In this document: one piece after another, positions 47,497 through 59,483 of the stretch | Position numbering within the stretch: the stretch's first letter is position 1 | How the letters are laid out: each line of letters starts with the position of its first letter | Program-made: the position numbers and the translations under genes | The notes under the pieces: generated by a model | The model's database searches: none | What the model was told of the DNA's origin: nothing | What the model saw: the letters and a program-made list of their open reading frames with translations, nothing else | NCBI GenBank assembly: GCA_033297075.1 | Contig: MU858080.1 | Coordinates: 62,001 to 126,000 of the forward strand | DNA: 64,000 bases | Source of the DNA: Rhypophila decipiens | Lineage: Eukaryota > Ascomycota > Sordariomycetes > Sordariales > Naviculisporaceae | Direction: 5' to 3'

Positions 47497-48057
47497 TCAA
47501 CCCTCCTCCTCGTCATCTCCAAAACTGAGCTTGATCTTCTTTGCCTTTTTCTTCTTGTTACCGGCACCGCCTTCTTTCTTTCCTGTGCCTGTTTCTACTA
47601 CCTCTTTTTTCGTAGTTTCGGTTTGTAGCTTGGCCTTGTCGCTTCTCTCGTTCTCGTCCTCGTCGTCCTCGTCCCTCCCGCCAATGACCTTGCCCAATTT
47701 CCTCTTCTTTTTGCTCTTCGTCAGATCGTCTTTCTTCTCTTCGGTAGCAGGTCCCTCCCCCGTCCCCTTGTCAGCTTTATCGCCCTCTCCTTCCTCGCCT
47801 GCCTTTTCTTGCGTGTGATCGTTATCCTCGTTCATAGCAGCAAGATTAACAACCTCCCCGCGCTCATCAACAACAAGAGGCTCATCTTCCGCCTCGGCGC
47901 TCGCAGAGCGCGGTTTGCCGATCCGCCGTTGACTGGCTAATATCGGATCTGGACCGCCGTGTGCGCGGGATTCAGCTTCTTGTCCTCGTAGACGCGCGAG
48001 GAAGGGCGGCAGGGAGGAGTTGTATTGTAGGTTTTTGGCAGTTACTTTCTGGGACAT
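47497..48057 (-). CDS. DUF4604 family protein
   Basis: A 186-aa single-exon protein. The N-terminus MSQKVTAKNLQYNSSLPPFLARLRGQ is the hallmark of the eukaryotic DUF4604 family, followed by a short conserved IGKPRS segment and DEPLVVDERGEVV. The rest is a low-complexity Lys/Glu/Asp tail with nuclear-signal-like KKKRKLGK and KKKKAKKIKLSF, ending DDEEEG. Likely nuclear and intrinsically disordered; molecular function unknown. The start is the first ATG (gggacATG reading leftward is the only candidate). Confidence 0.88.
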   Translation of the reverse strand: MSQKVTAKNLQYNSSLPPFLARLRGQEAESRAHGGPDPILASQRRIGKPRSASAEAEDEPLVVDERGEVVNLAAMNEDNDHTQEKAGEEGEGDKADKGTGEGPATEEKKDDLTKSKKKRKLGKVIGGRDEDDEDENERSDKAKLQTETTKKEVVETGTGKKEGGAGNKKKKAKKIKLSFGDDEEEG

Positions 48058-49422
48058 CTTTGGGGGTTTGCGTCTTCGCGTATCTGTCCTACGCTCGTGC
48101 CTCTTGTCTGTGTAGTGCTGTTTTGCTTTCTCGTGGTATCGAGGTTTGCTGTTGGGTTTGTCCTTGTTTCGTCGATCCGTGTGTTCGGAGTTCTGAGTCG
48201 TGGTTTAGAAGGTTTAGAACGTGTCGAGTGTCGCTTGATTGATTGGAAAACAATCTTCTGGTAATAGAGAGGTTGAATGTTATGTGGGAAGCTTGGATCG
48301 AGGTACAAAGATGAAGTTCAGTGCTGGTTTGAGGTCCCGTCGCTGGAAGTTTAAAGTTGCAAGTCGTACAGTACATACGGATTACCGCGGACTGTACCGC
48401 TCTGGCGGGATTGCGGCTCTCCACAGTTCAAATCAGCGTGTTATTGTACTGTATCATACCGTATTGGTACATACAACTTTTGTCGCCCCACTCCAGGCTG
48501 TATCCAATGGACATAACCGTCAGAATGAAACATGGAACGAGCGCGTTCAACAGCCGTCCGTTAATATCGTATGGTATGGTATTGTTCCAGTTGCCCCTGA
48601 AAGATCAACCCGTGACTTGTGCGTAACCTCATGTCTGTCTCTAACTTGACTACCATTCCAATCCAACATCAGGATAAAACGACCACAACATATCTGTATC
48701 CAACATGACATATCTTTAACAATCATATGCTCTGACTTCATTTTTTGGGCTGGTCTATCATAAACCCAAAGCCGCTGTTTCCCCTCGCTGCCTAATAAAG
48801 AAAGATAAATTCTCGACGACATAATAACCTTCGTAAGGACCATTTGGATCATGGTGAAGGAAAGACAGCAGCAAGGCTACTCACCAGAGGCAATATATCA
48901 TGGAGCCTCGTTCTCAGTTCACAGGCAATGATTATCGAATCTGGATCTTCGGCAGTGATAAATGAGGAAGTTCATCGGCAATAATCCGAGCTGGTGAACA
49001 AATCTCTATTCATATGCTGGTCCTTTTGGATGGAGGAGCAACACATCTGCGCGAAAAATCAAATCGGTACTCTGAAGTCCACAGATATCTGCTTGAAGCA
49101 GAGACCACCAGATCAATACCGACACTGTTATGTCTACATCTATTTTCCACAGTGCCAGCAGGTCACGAGTCTTTCAGGACAGGGAACATCCACGTTTTCC
49201 ATTGGGAACAGTTCGATGTTACAAGAATACTAAGTATATTGTGATGCGGCAACAACTCTGCCTGCTTGCAAAAGGGCGAGGAACCTTTGGGTCCACTTGC
49301 ACCGTGCTGCTGTGCAGACGTTGCTCGAAATGTTTACATCGTCTTTGCTGTGAGAGACTGTCTTGGCCGGTGAGAGCAGTTCATAAGAACCCATACACGC
49401 CTTGTCAAGTAAATATACTAAC
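48058..49422. other. Spacer, no gene recognised
   Basis: Upstream region of the DUF4604 gene and 3' flank of the coiled-coil gene. Frames at 48239-48649, 48547-48852 and 49130-49603 lack support. Confidence 0.5.
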
Positions 49423-50989
49423 TTACTTGCCAAGTCTTGCTAGTATCTTCTCCCTGACCCATGCCGAAGATCCTCTCTTAACACCTTCGCGACCTCCACC
49501 ACCTCCGGCTTCAACACCGTCATCATCTTGGGCTTTAACACCTCCATCACCTCCGCCATTCTCAGACGCCAACATCAAAGAAACCTCCATAGGTACCAGT
49601 TGATACTCTGTCTCAAAGTCATCTCCATTTGACTTTCCTCGCTTGATCATTCTTGGTGCAATGGCCAGGCGCACATCGTCAATGGCTTCCGCTGATCCAT
49701 ACTCCTTCGCCGCCACCATGTACTGAGGATCGAACTTCATATTGGTGTGGCCTGCGCGGAAATCCCATTCGATGCGTGCCACTTGCCCGCTGATCTCCTT
49801 ATCAATATCAATCGCTTCTTGGAGTATCTGACAAAGATCCTGTTTCAATCCATGAGGATCACAGGGTGTGGGAATCTCAGCAAGAAACGCCAGTGTGCCC
49901 TTCAACAAGTCCGTGTCCTCGATGTTCAGTGGACTAATGATGTTGTCCGAGGAGCCTTGTTGGTTATGGTCTAGCTCGATCAAGAGTGCTGCTGTCGAGG
50001 CGCTCCATATCTGAAACTTTCGTTCTGCAGCGGCATCCCGAGGCCCGATGTGATTATAGTCCCGTTGCCAGTCTAAATATTTCTGGTTAGCAATTCGAAC
50101 TAATTGATGGATAGACAGGAACTTACTTGGTCTCAAAATATTGTGAAGGTCATGTGCATGGAGACTAGCAGCTTGACCCAACCATCGAAAGCGACCAAAC
50201 ACTTTGTCGACCAGTACCCACCAAATGATGGCTTGAATGGCGGTTGCGCGTCTCTCTGGTGACAAAACGTCACTCTCCAGGTTCTCGACCGTGTGGAATA
50301 GTTTGGAAAAGTAACCCTTCGTTCTGAAATCTTTCAAGATCGGCGCCTTCTCTCCATAAAATTGAATGGCGAAGGTTTGGATGTTATAGCGCAAGCGCTT
50401 GACGGAGTTGACAAGGTAATCGTCCGTTATAACGCCGAATCCTTGCTGCTGGGAGCGCAAGGTATTCAGCTCGCGCGCAGTCTGCTTCCAGCGCTTCTGG
50501 ACTTCCTGAGCTTCGCTCGACTTCTCTCGCAGCTTGTTTTCTACATCCTCTCTGCGGAGTCGCTCGGTCTCGAGATCTATTTCTTGTGCGCCGAGAAGAT
50601 TCTGTGCATCACGCCTCAAGGTTTGAAATTTGGTTTCCCAGTGTTTCGCCTTGCACTCCAAAGCCTTGGTACTGGCCCGCTCAGCATCCAAGAGGCTCTT
50701 CATTTGTTCGGCTTCCTGTTTCGTGTGGCATGTCAGCACTCTGCTTCAAGGTTCCTCCTGGTGGAATATGGAGTCTAACATTTGACCAGTAAGTTACCGC
50801 TTCCTGAGGATCCCTCGAGGTTTTTCCAGTATTCGCCGCTTGGGGGGGAGATGGAGACATTTGCAGCCCGTCAACAACTGTCTCGCCAGTATTGCCTTGG
50901 GATAAGCCTGGGAGCGAAGGTACTGGAGGAGCCCCGTCACAGTCGCCCATAACGACATCGTCGTCGGGTTGGTTTGCTGGGCGTTTCAT
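49423..50989 (-). CDS. Coiled-coil protein of unknown function
   Basis: Two certain exons, 50989-50798 and 50715-49423, with an 82-nt intron (gtaact...aaacag) joining DPQEA to EAEQMKSLL; 494 aa as drawn. The first ~60 residues are disordered (acidic patch DDDVVMGD). Residues ~65-145 form a strong coiled coil (AEQMKSLLDAERASTK, ERLRREDVENKLREKSSEAQ). A helical globular part to ~420 contains AIQAIIWWVLVDKVFGRFRWLG and IEWDFRAGH, and the C-terminus is Gly/Glu-rich. No known domain recognised. Inside exon 2, 50126-50073 is a 54-nt stop-free stretch with gtaagt, gctaac and tttag. If it is spliced, 18 residues are lost and the protein is 476 aa. Transcribed divergently from the Hsp70-like gene, with 605 bp between the starts. 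Confidence 0.78.
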
Positions 50990-51349
50990 TGTCGGCGCTC
51001 TGCTGGTTCAAGCGTTTCTTTTGTCGGGAAGATGGGCTGATGCTTGCTCTGTGTAGTTCTGTGATCGATGAGAAAATCTTGACAGTGGAAGAAAAGCGAA
51101 TGCAGGACTGCAGATACCTCGCGTCAACCGGCGATGAAACCAACGGGGCGGAGGAACTGGAAGACGGTGGAAAGTCCTCGGCCGGATTGGAAACCCGTCG
51201 TTGAGAGGGGGGAAATAGCAGGACTCGGGATTAAAGTCCTCAGATCACCTGGCTTGCCCCAGCTCTCAGCTACAGCAAATTCCCGCAGCGGATAAAGACT
51301 TATAAACGGATTTCAGAAGAACCTGATGGAAAGTCGGGCCAGTGCAGGA

Positions 51350-51370
51350 GACGCGTGACGCGTGACGCGG
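51350..51370. promoter_or_regulatory. Tandem ACGCGT (MCB-like) boxes
   Basis: A 7-bp unit ACGCGTG is repeated: ACGCGT at 51351-51356 and 51358-51363, then ACGCGG at 51365-51370. ACGCGT is the MluI cell-cycle box bound by MBF-type factors in fungi. The cluster lies in the shared promoter of the coiled-coil and Hsp70-like genes, about 360 and 225 bases from the two starts. Clustering makes chance less likely; actual binding is inference. Confidence 0.5.
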
Positions 51371-51594
51371 TGAGCAGTTTGCTGGACAGGTGACGAATAT
51401 CATTGGGATGAAATCGGCGTCACCCCTTCCTCAGCCGTCACTTCCCTTCAGATCACAGGACACTTGGACCAGTCCAGAAGCCCACAAAACCACCAGCCAG
51501 GAATTGCCCCCCTCACTTCTTTGCGAATTTGTTGTCGAGCGGCTTTCTCAACCTGCATTCGTCCATCTACAGCAATTATCACACGCCGGAGCGA

Positions 51595-53764
51595 ATGTCT
51601 TTTACAATGAGCAAGAAAAACAAACGCGGAAACCGCTGGCAGGCCGATGTCCTAGCCAAACGTCTAGAACAGACCGCCGCCGACGGTAGTGAAGATGATG
51701 TTCTGGTCATTGGAATCGACTTCGGAACAACGTAAGTTTCTCTTGAGATTATTCGTGGGAAGGTGATGCTAACACAAGAATCATCTTCTTAGCTTTTCGG
51801 GCGCTGCCTGGGCAACAACTGCTGATCTCATGAGTGATCAAATCAACCTGATCACCTCGTGGCCGGGCACAGGCCGTGAGGAAGGCAAAGCACCCACAGA
51901 GCTGTTCTACGAGGACGGCGAAACCATGTGGGGATACGAAGTACCCCACGACACTGACCCAGTCCGGTGGTTCAAATTGCTCCTCTTGAACGATGAAGAC
52001 ATCGATGGAGAGTTACGCTCTTCCGAGTTTCTCATCCGCGGCCGTCGAATGCTTCGCGATAACAAGAAGTCAGCCGAGGATCTTGTTGCCGACTATCTGC
52101 GCCTCCTCTGGGGACACATCACGGAATCAATCGTCAAAGCTCGCGGCGCTTCTGTGATCGATGCAATGACCTTCCACATCGTCTTGACTGTTCCTGCAAT
52201 TTGGAAGGACTACGCGAGGAACCGTATGAGAAACGCCGCAAAGATGGCTGGTATCCTTGACTTCCGTGCTGCTGGGCCGACAACACTGTCCTTTGCACCT
52301 GAACCTGAAGTGGCGGCCTTGTCGACACTTTGTGAACCAGGTCGCCAGACCGAAAAGGGCGAAATCTACGTCGTCTGCGATGCGGGAGGCGGAACCGTCG
52401 ACCTTATCAGCTACCAGATCGAACAAAATGCTCCCATTGCCATGCGGGAGGTTGTCGAAGGCACGGGCGGTCTGTGTGGTGGCATATTCATTGACGAGGC
52501 ATTCGAGTCTCTGTGCAAAGAACGTCTTGGACGAAAGTGGGATCGTCTGAGTAAAGCCGGAGTCAACGAGGTTATGAAGGGAGACTGGGAGTGTGGTGTC
52601 AAACCCCAGTTCAAGTCCGGGAATGTCGGCAAAGAATACATTGTCAGCGTCCCAGCCGAAGCCTTTGTCAGATCCAGCCTTGACGATACCACAAGGATGC
52701 CCTTCATCAAGAGCGGCCGCATCCACTTTTCCAGGTGAGACCATATCTGCGCCCATGTTTCGCCATCAGAGACTCAATACTGACCTGCTCTGAATAGCGA
52801 GAACATTGCTGGCGCATTTTCGCAGTCATTTCGTGGCATTGACGCGTTGGTTGATGGACAAATCGCCCAGGTAACCCAGAATGGCCTCAAGGTTACCGTA
52901 TGTCCTTGTCATTATTTCTCTGTCGCCCACTCAATAAAATGAGCTAGCTAACACCTATGAGTAGGGAATTATCCTTGTGGGCGGTCTCGGTGGAAGTCCC
53001 TACCTATATGAGCACCTGAAGCAAAGATACACAAGCTCTCGCATCACCATCCTGCAGTCGGGAGGAATGAGGCCGTAAGTATCCACCACCTTCATTGACT
53101 AAACTCTACTAACCAGGAGTACGCAGGCGCACCGCCATCTGCAGGGGAGCAGTTATTAAGGGCTTTCTCGATGGGTCGTCGGCACAGGGAGATGCTCTGC
53201 CGATATCAGTCACTTCGACCATCTCTCGATCAAACATTGGCATCAATACACACGAACGTTTTGATAGAAGAAGACATGGTGGATCTGATAAGTACTGGTG
53301 CTCCGAGGAGGGTCATTACAGGGCCAGTAATCAGATGGATTGGTATGTGAAAAAGGTAAGTAGTATCCTCTCCTTTGCCTCGTTCAGCGTTCGATGGTTA
53401 AGCATCATTACTGACTTTTCAAAAGGGGGAGCATGTTCCCACTGACACCCCGATTCGCAAGAACTACTATCGGATTCTTCCACAGAGCTCTCATGAACCC
53501 ATCACCCTCTGCCTCTACCAATGCGAGGATGACGTAGCGCCGCCCACATACCAGGCTCATATGGGAGAATTGTGCCACATCACGTTCGATTGGGATGATC
53601 TCGACTTGGGATATGAGGCAATCTCTCATGCTGCGACTGGAGTCCCCTTGAAGAAGATCACATATGAGGTCGTGGTCAAACCTTCTGGTGCATCATCCGA
53701 GCTCAGCATCTGGAAGTCTGGAAAGCAGTTGGGCTCTTCCAAGCTCAACATCCGATACCAGTAG
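51595..53764 (+). CDS. Hsp70-like ATPase (HSPA12-type)
   Basis: Cytosolic actin/Hsp70-fold ATPase of the divergent fungal HSPA12-like group; clients unknown. Six exons: 51595-51731, 51793-52734, 52798-52897, 52965-53074, 53127-53355 and 53426-53764, all GT-AG, giving 618 aa. The nucleotide-binding signatures are all present: IDFGTTFSG (41-49, phosphate 1, split by intron 1), VVCDAGGGTVDLISY (phosphate 2) and IILVGGLGGSPYLYEHL (adenosine motif). The C-terminal ~110 residues form a beta-rich segment rather than the canonical substrate-binding domain with helical lid, and there is no EEVD tail. The start may instead be the ATG at 51607, which has better context. Shares a promoter with the coiled-coil gene. 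Confidence 0.93.
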
Positions 53765-55177
53765 ACGGAGTGTCTGTACTTGAACATGATCTCAATCTCT
53801 CGGGCTAGGCTGGAGGAACATGTCCGAAGTGGTCAAGAACAGCTATCCGTGGGTGTTTCTTGTACGAAAGGGTCATCTGTAGTCTGGCAATGAACAAGCT
53901 GGTTGGATCCTCGAGGGATCACGAAGAGTTTGGCCATATTTTCTTCTATAGCGTTTGGTAGAAAACAAGGCCATCTCTTCCCTATAAATTGAAGCTGCAT
54001 GTTCACCGTGTGAAAATTTGTTTGACAGGTAAAGGGATTGAAACACGGGTGTGAAATACAATACCAACGCCATAATACAAGAACCCAAAAAGCCTTGAAA
54101 ATAATCGCTATATACCTTAAAAATAAACTCCTCGGGTTAATGCGTATCTTTGTCCGTTTTAACGCATCAAGAGATTGGTGATATGGGTACTGATAAGAGA
54201 TCAGTTTTATGCGTATCAAGAGATTAGCTGCATGCGTCTAAAGAGATTATATATCATTTCAGACCTCATTTTACAACCTACTTGCCGAGTTGAAAAAGAC
54301 ACTGTGAAGACTTGTTTCCAAATACTGATACTGGGCATAATACTATGTATGCTGGGTAAGTTTAACATGCCCGTGGGTCAGGCATCGGTGGTCGTAAACT
54401 CAGAAAATCGTGACCTGTGCCATAGTTTAAACAGACCGACCCGTACTGCATATCTCACAAGTTGTGCGTGTGTTCATATTTTACATATCCCGAGGGGCAT
54501 ATGGCGCACCACAGCTATCATAAAAAGTGCACTTCCAGTGGAGAGAGAGTCAAATGCATGGAAAGAACGAAGCTATTCCGAGTCCTTCGCACCTGAGAAA
54601 GTGACCAACAAAGTGCCCGAATGACAATATAATCTGGCTGTTCATATCTCCTGCAGATGAACCCGGTCTCCTCTTGGTCAGGTTTACTTCGATGACTCTT
54701 TACCGCGTGAGACAAAGTTGGCACAAAAACTGTCACGATCACATAGGTAGGTAGGCAGATCCGTAAGCCAAAGAAGAGACGTAGAAATAAACATCTTGCA
54801 TTGGTTGCCCATATGTACCCTTCTTCTTGTCCATCACAAACATGTGCGGCTAAAGTACATGAAATATGAGAGCAAATTATTATTGAAAGCAAAAGGTAAA
54901 GAGAAAAGCAAGTTGGTATCAGAAAAAGCAAGCCCAAAGAAGGCTGAAGTGGCTTCCTTTGCAGGAACATCAAGAAGTTTATCTAAGAAAGCAAATCGTG
55001 GCCACCGTTCCGGCTTGGGAAACAAAAGACATAAAATCGTCCTACTTGCGTGTGTACATTTGTTGCAAGTAACCAAGCAGCAGGAACATGAAAAGAAAAC
55101 GAGAAATGCTCCAATGGGAAGCTCAACCATGCATTAGTGCCGTCCCATAGATTGTATCATATGATCGTCAGCAGAGT
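53765..55177. other. Convergent spacer
   Basis: 3' flanks of the Hsp70-like and Clr5-ankyrin genes. Several AT-rich patches; frames at 53833-54219, 54518-54973 and 54834-55130 lack support. No gene seen. Confidence 0.5.
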
Positions 55178-57282
55178 CTACCCGTTGAGTTGACATACAC
55201 TGGTCAAATATTCTACCACCCTGGGTGACAGCTCTTGTTGCTCGGCAAGACTAATAAGCTTTGCGAGCACATCCATCTCTCGATAGACCCGTGCCATCTC
55301 CCCCAGCACCGCAGCCGATCCCTCGCAATGTGAATCACGAGGCTGATGTGGGAAGCCCTGACCAAAAGAGGCCCGTCGGTCTGTGTCAAATCTCGCGGTT
55401 GGGAGATTTCTCGTCACCAACTTGAGCATATGTGACAGATCACGATCCTGAATTCGGGTATCCGCCTTCAAGAGCAATCTGGCCAACTCGGGGCATTTGA
55501 GTCTTGCGGCGTACCTCAAAGCTGTGTAAGAGGCCTTGTCCTTCTTTTCCGGCCGTGCTCCACGCTGAAGCAGCAGAGTGGCCGTGCGAATGAAGCCCTC
55601 CTCAGCAGCTGCCATAAGTGGTGTTGTGCCATCATCGTCTGCCTTGTCGACGATTCGTAGAAGACGAATCCATCCCACAGGGCAGTCGAAGAGGGCATTA
55701 ATTGTATCCACAGTGTTGTCGTCTGTTCGATGAACCGGAAGATCGGCAAGGACCTTGGGGCCTTGAGGTGGCTTATCGCCACACTTCAGACGATCTGGGT
55801 TGCAGACAGCAAAAAAGAGAACTGACTGGTCACAGTTCGTCACAGCATCGAGTTTCGCTCCATGCTCTCTGAGCAGGTTGATGAGACAAGTGCTGCGTTG
55901 AAAGGCAGCAAGGTGGAGAGGGGTTATGCCTCCTAATGCCACGGGGCTCGGGTCATCTCCCCGAACAAGAAGCGTTCTAACTCGGTCCACGTCGCCTCGG
56001 ATGACTGCACAGTGGAGGGGTGAGCAGTTCCGAAACGCCGCCAATGCTCCAAGGGTTGGATTGAAGCCCGGGGCGACATGATTCAAGACAGATGCGGCAG
56101 TATTTATATTCTCAAGTGGGCGCACTGGAGAGTATCCTTGTCGAGTGTCTCTTGATCGGTCAACCACCGGCGAGATTTGGCGGCTCGAATTGCCCTGAGA
56201 TTTTGGAATCGTCTGTGGACAACTGCTAGCCCAAGACATGTTTTGTTGCGTTGGCGGGCCAACCGGATAATCGAAATATTGCTCCCCAAGAGGCCTCGAC
56301 GGCTCTTGGGGAGACACAGACACCGAAGGCCGGATTTCCTGCGGCAGAAACCCCAGATTCCAAGCAGTATCCATATGACCTAGGTTATGAGTAATGATGG
56401 GAATGGGGCCAAAATTTGGGTCCTGTGTCTGGGCGGCAAATGTGGACGGGGAAAGGGGATCCGAGTAATCGTTTCTTATGTTGGTATGAAAACCAGAGGG
56501 AGTATTTGGAGTTACTTTGCCAGCCATTCCAGAGAACTCAGCACTCATGGAGGAAGAAACCTGAGCATAGTTGAAAGGGTCGTTGATGCTAAGCCAGGCC
56601 TCTTCCGCTCGTGGTAGGGTTGGACTGTGGTGACCGTAGACGGGAACTTGCGCAGAAGCAAGAGCTGGAAACATGGTAGAATCACCTTCCTCGTCCAAGC
56701 TCCGATCGTCATCAGGCTCGCCCGACTTGTCACTGGTCGCAGACAAAGGGCTTTCCAAGGTCTCCGGCTCAGGGGTTCTGTAGGTAATATCGTCAGGTGT
56801 CGTAGCTGCTTGGAAAATATAGTCAGCTTATCGCTCCATCACGATGGAACGACATACTGACCTCTTTCGTTGGGAATGATGTGCGTCTCGTCGAGCTCGG
56901 TGATCTTGTAGCGCTTTCTGAAGCGGGCAAGCTTTTCAGCCGGTACCACGCGCCCGCGTCGTATAAATTCCGTCACTTTGCCTTCTTCTTCCAAGCGTCG
57001 TTTCTGTATCTGGAGCATCACAATCATTTCATGGGCTTTGATATTCTTCTCGTAGCCCCATGCCTTTAGTTGTTTCTTGTACTGCTTCCTTCTGCAGGAC
57101 AATGTCAGTAACCAAGACAGGGCTAGCAGCGTTTGACCACAGACGTACGTTGCCACGAAGCCATATGCGTCTTCCATAATCCTCATGACTTCTGGAAGCT
57201 CCTTACCCTCGTGCCAATAAAGATCCTCGATGACCGGCTGATGCGCATCCCAATCTGGGGTTCGGTCCATGGTGGTCGACAT
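55178..57282 (-). CDS. Clr5-domain protein with ankyrin repeats
   Basis: Fungal-specific architecture; Clr5 is a putative DNA-binding N-terminal domain and ankyrin repeats mediate protein contacts, so a nuclear regulatory role is plausible but unproven. Three exons: 57282-57149, 57091-56862 and 56808-55178; 664 aa. The Clr5 domain spans about residues 8-62 (IEDLYWHEGKELPEVMRIM, then RKQYKKQLKAWGYEKN), interrupted by intron 1 (57 nt). A charged linker with FRKRYKITELDETHIIP follows, then ~250 disordered residues. At least four ankyrin repeats lie at about 381-580 (CSPLHCAVIRGDVDRVRTLL, ITPLHLAA, TTPLMAAAEEGFIRTATLLL, YTALRYAARLKCPELARLLL). Intron 2 ends in a tandem acceptor (aagcag), giving Ala-Ala or a single Ala. 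MDRTPDW at 57270 is an alternative start. Confidence 0.88.
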
Positions 57283-58900
57283 TCGTTCTCAAGCTTAGGT
57301 CTGTCGTGGTGAACACAAAAGAGTGTAAAGTGTACAGAGGCAACGAGGCGACGACGCAGTAATTACTGCAACAGAGGACAAATGCCAGTCAAAGCTGTAA
57401 ATAATGGCGTTGATATTATGGTCCTTGCAGCAGCCTTGGAGGTGCGTCAAACCACAGTCACGGGTTTCGAGCTGGAGAGCCAGGTCATTTTGGGCGCCAA
57501 AAGAAATCAAGGTTAAAGCGCATTTTGCGGCTCTTGCGTTGTTGGTCCCTCTAGGGTTGCATGCCCGTCTGGTGAATCAGATGGAACGGTGACGAGATCG
57601 TGCGGACCTGGCAAGACGTGGGCAGGTTGGAGTGGCCGGGGAGGAGAGCGGTAAAGAGCAGTGGAGATGGCAGAGGGCAGAGGGCCCACGATAGCTGCTT
57701 CTGGAGTTGACTGGGGAGGCAGAGGCAGACGCCGGAGCAACTGGGTCCACGACCCGAGGAAAAGAGTGTGGCGCGCTGTCGTTCCCAGTGGCGCACGTGG
57801 ACAGTGGTTGTCTGCCCTGTGAGGAATCGGTGACGCGCTGACGCCCTAGCAGGGTTTCACATTGAGCAGGCAAGCCAAGTGATAAGTGACAGCTAGAGCT
57901 GTATTCGTCCCGGGTAGATGGAAGATGCAAGGAGCTTGACAGGACAGGGCAGCTCGACGAGTCTGGTAAGAGCTAGCGCAACATGAGCACGACAGCGGAA
58001 GCATCGTATAACTTCCCGCGGTCTCCAGAGCGACGGGTTGGAGCAGCAAACCCGGGGAGAGCTTGAAGATGGGAGCATACAATTCGGCTCAAGAGACAAA
58101 TTGCAGCCATCAAGCCAGCTCGCATTCTGTATGCCGGGGAAGTATTCCGGAGTGTGTTCCACCACATTTCCTCCTGCTCCGCGCCCTCTCTCCCTTGGAC
58201 CTGTTGGTCGTGGGAGGTTTGGAAATGCACTTGATCATGCTCGGGTTGATTCAGCCTTGAAGCTTTCGGGTGTAACCAGGAACGCCCCGGCGCCGAATAC
58301 AGGGAGTGCGAGACTCAGCGAGGGCCGAGAAGGGAAACGTTTCCTCTCGGTGGAGGGGGACGGCTGGTTGGGAGTCTTTCTGGTTGTCTAGATGAGTTTG
58401 GCGCCTGGGTGTTGCTGAATGCGAGTTGCTGCATGTAAGTCAGTGGAGTGGGTCCCAGACTGGTCAACCAGTTCCTCGGTGAACTTGCTGCGCCCTCAAG
58501 CCTCTCTCAGGAGGACATGGGAGCTGGGGGGAGCAGGGGAGGTACCGGCGCGATCGGCAAGCAAGCCGCAAGGGGTGTTTTAACCAATAGGAACACATCC
58601 GGACCACGATTTGGAGTTTGCGGGCTGACATCCCACATGCTCTACGGTATCTGTCTGGCATGTTCAGTCACCGCTTTCCCGGGCGGGCAGAGACACGATT
58701 CTGGCCAAGATTTTGGTGATGTGGATGATGACTTGGACGTGGGATGTGCATCAAGACGTGGACTTGGTGAGGGTTTTTTGCAGGACGAGGTAAGAAAAAA
58801 GACAGGCAAAGAGCAAAAGATCCTACAAGAACAAGGCACAGTTGTGAAAATACGGTGAGGAAAGTCGATAGGGCTGATTTATGGGTCACCTAAATTTGTA

Positions 58901-59471
58901 GAGGCCGTCTAACCGTACGTGTGCCACCGTCTTCCCACACGTGAACCCCAACAAAAAAGAGTCATCCGCGCTGTACCCCAATGTCACCCCGCATCAAAAA
59001 ATCGATTTTTTGTACGCTAAAACCGGTCTTTGCAATGCAATAAACATTTTGACAAAACAAGCCACATTTTCCCCCCACACTCAGTATTCTTCCGTACTCA
59101 ATACAGTTCTTTCTCCTGCACCCTGTATTCCATACAAAGTCAGCCCGGTCAATTCAGTTGATTGATCGTTTTATTGCGTTTTTGAGCGATTCAGCGAATT
59201 CGTCGTTTTTGATCGATTTGAGCGAATTCAGCGTTTTTGATCGAATTCAACGAATTGACTGATTGAAATTCATGACTTTGGCATGCGCCGTATTGATCAG
59301 TGAAAAAAACCGTATGTGGCTGGTGTGGGTTGGACCCCATGCCAAGACTGATTTTGCCATACAGAAATTGGGGTTTTTGTAGGTGGGCGCCTTTGGGGTA
59401 CGTTTTTTGTTGGAGAATTGTTGGGGTTCACGTGTGGGAAGACGGTGGCACACGTACGGTTAGACGGCCTC
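58901..59471. mobile_element. 571-bp miniature inverted-repeat element, hAT-like
   Basis: A perfect 54-bp terminal inverted repeat (58901-58954 versus 59418-59471, starting GAGGCCGTCTAACCG) encloses a non-coding interior. Both ends are flanked by the 8-bp direct repeat AATTTGTA (58893-58900 and 59472-59479), a target-site duplication of the size made by hAT transposases. The interior (about 59160-59260) carries short GCGAATTC/TTTTTGATCGA-type repeats. No transposase frame is present, so it is a non-autonomous MITE. Perfect arms suggest recent insertion. Confidence 0.88.
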
Positions 59472-59483
59472 AATTTGTAGATA

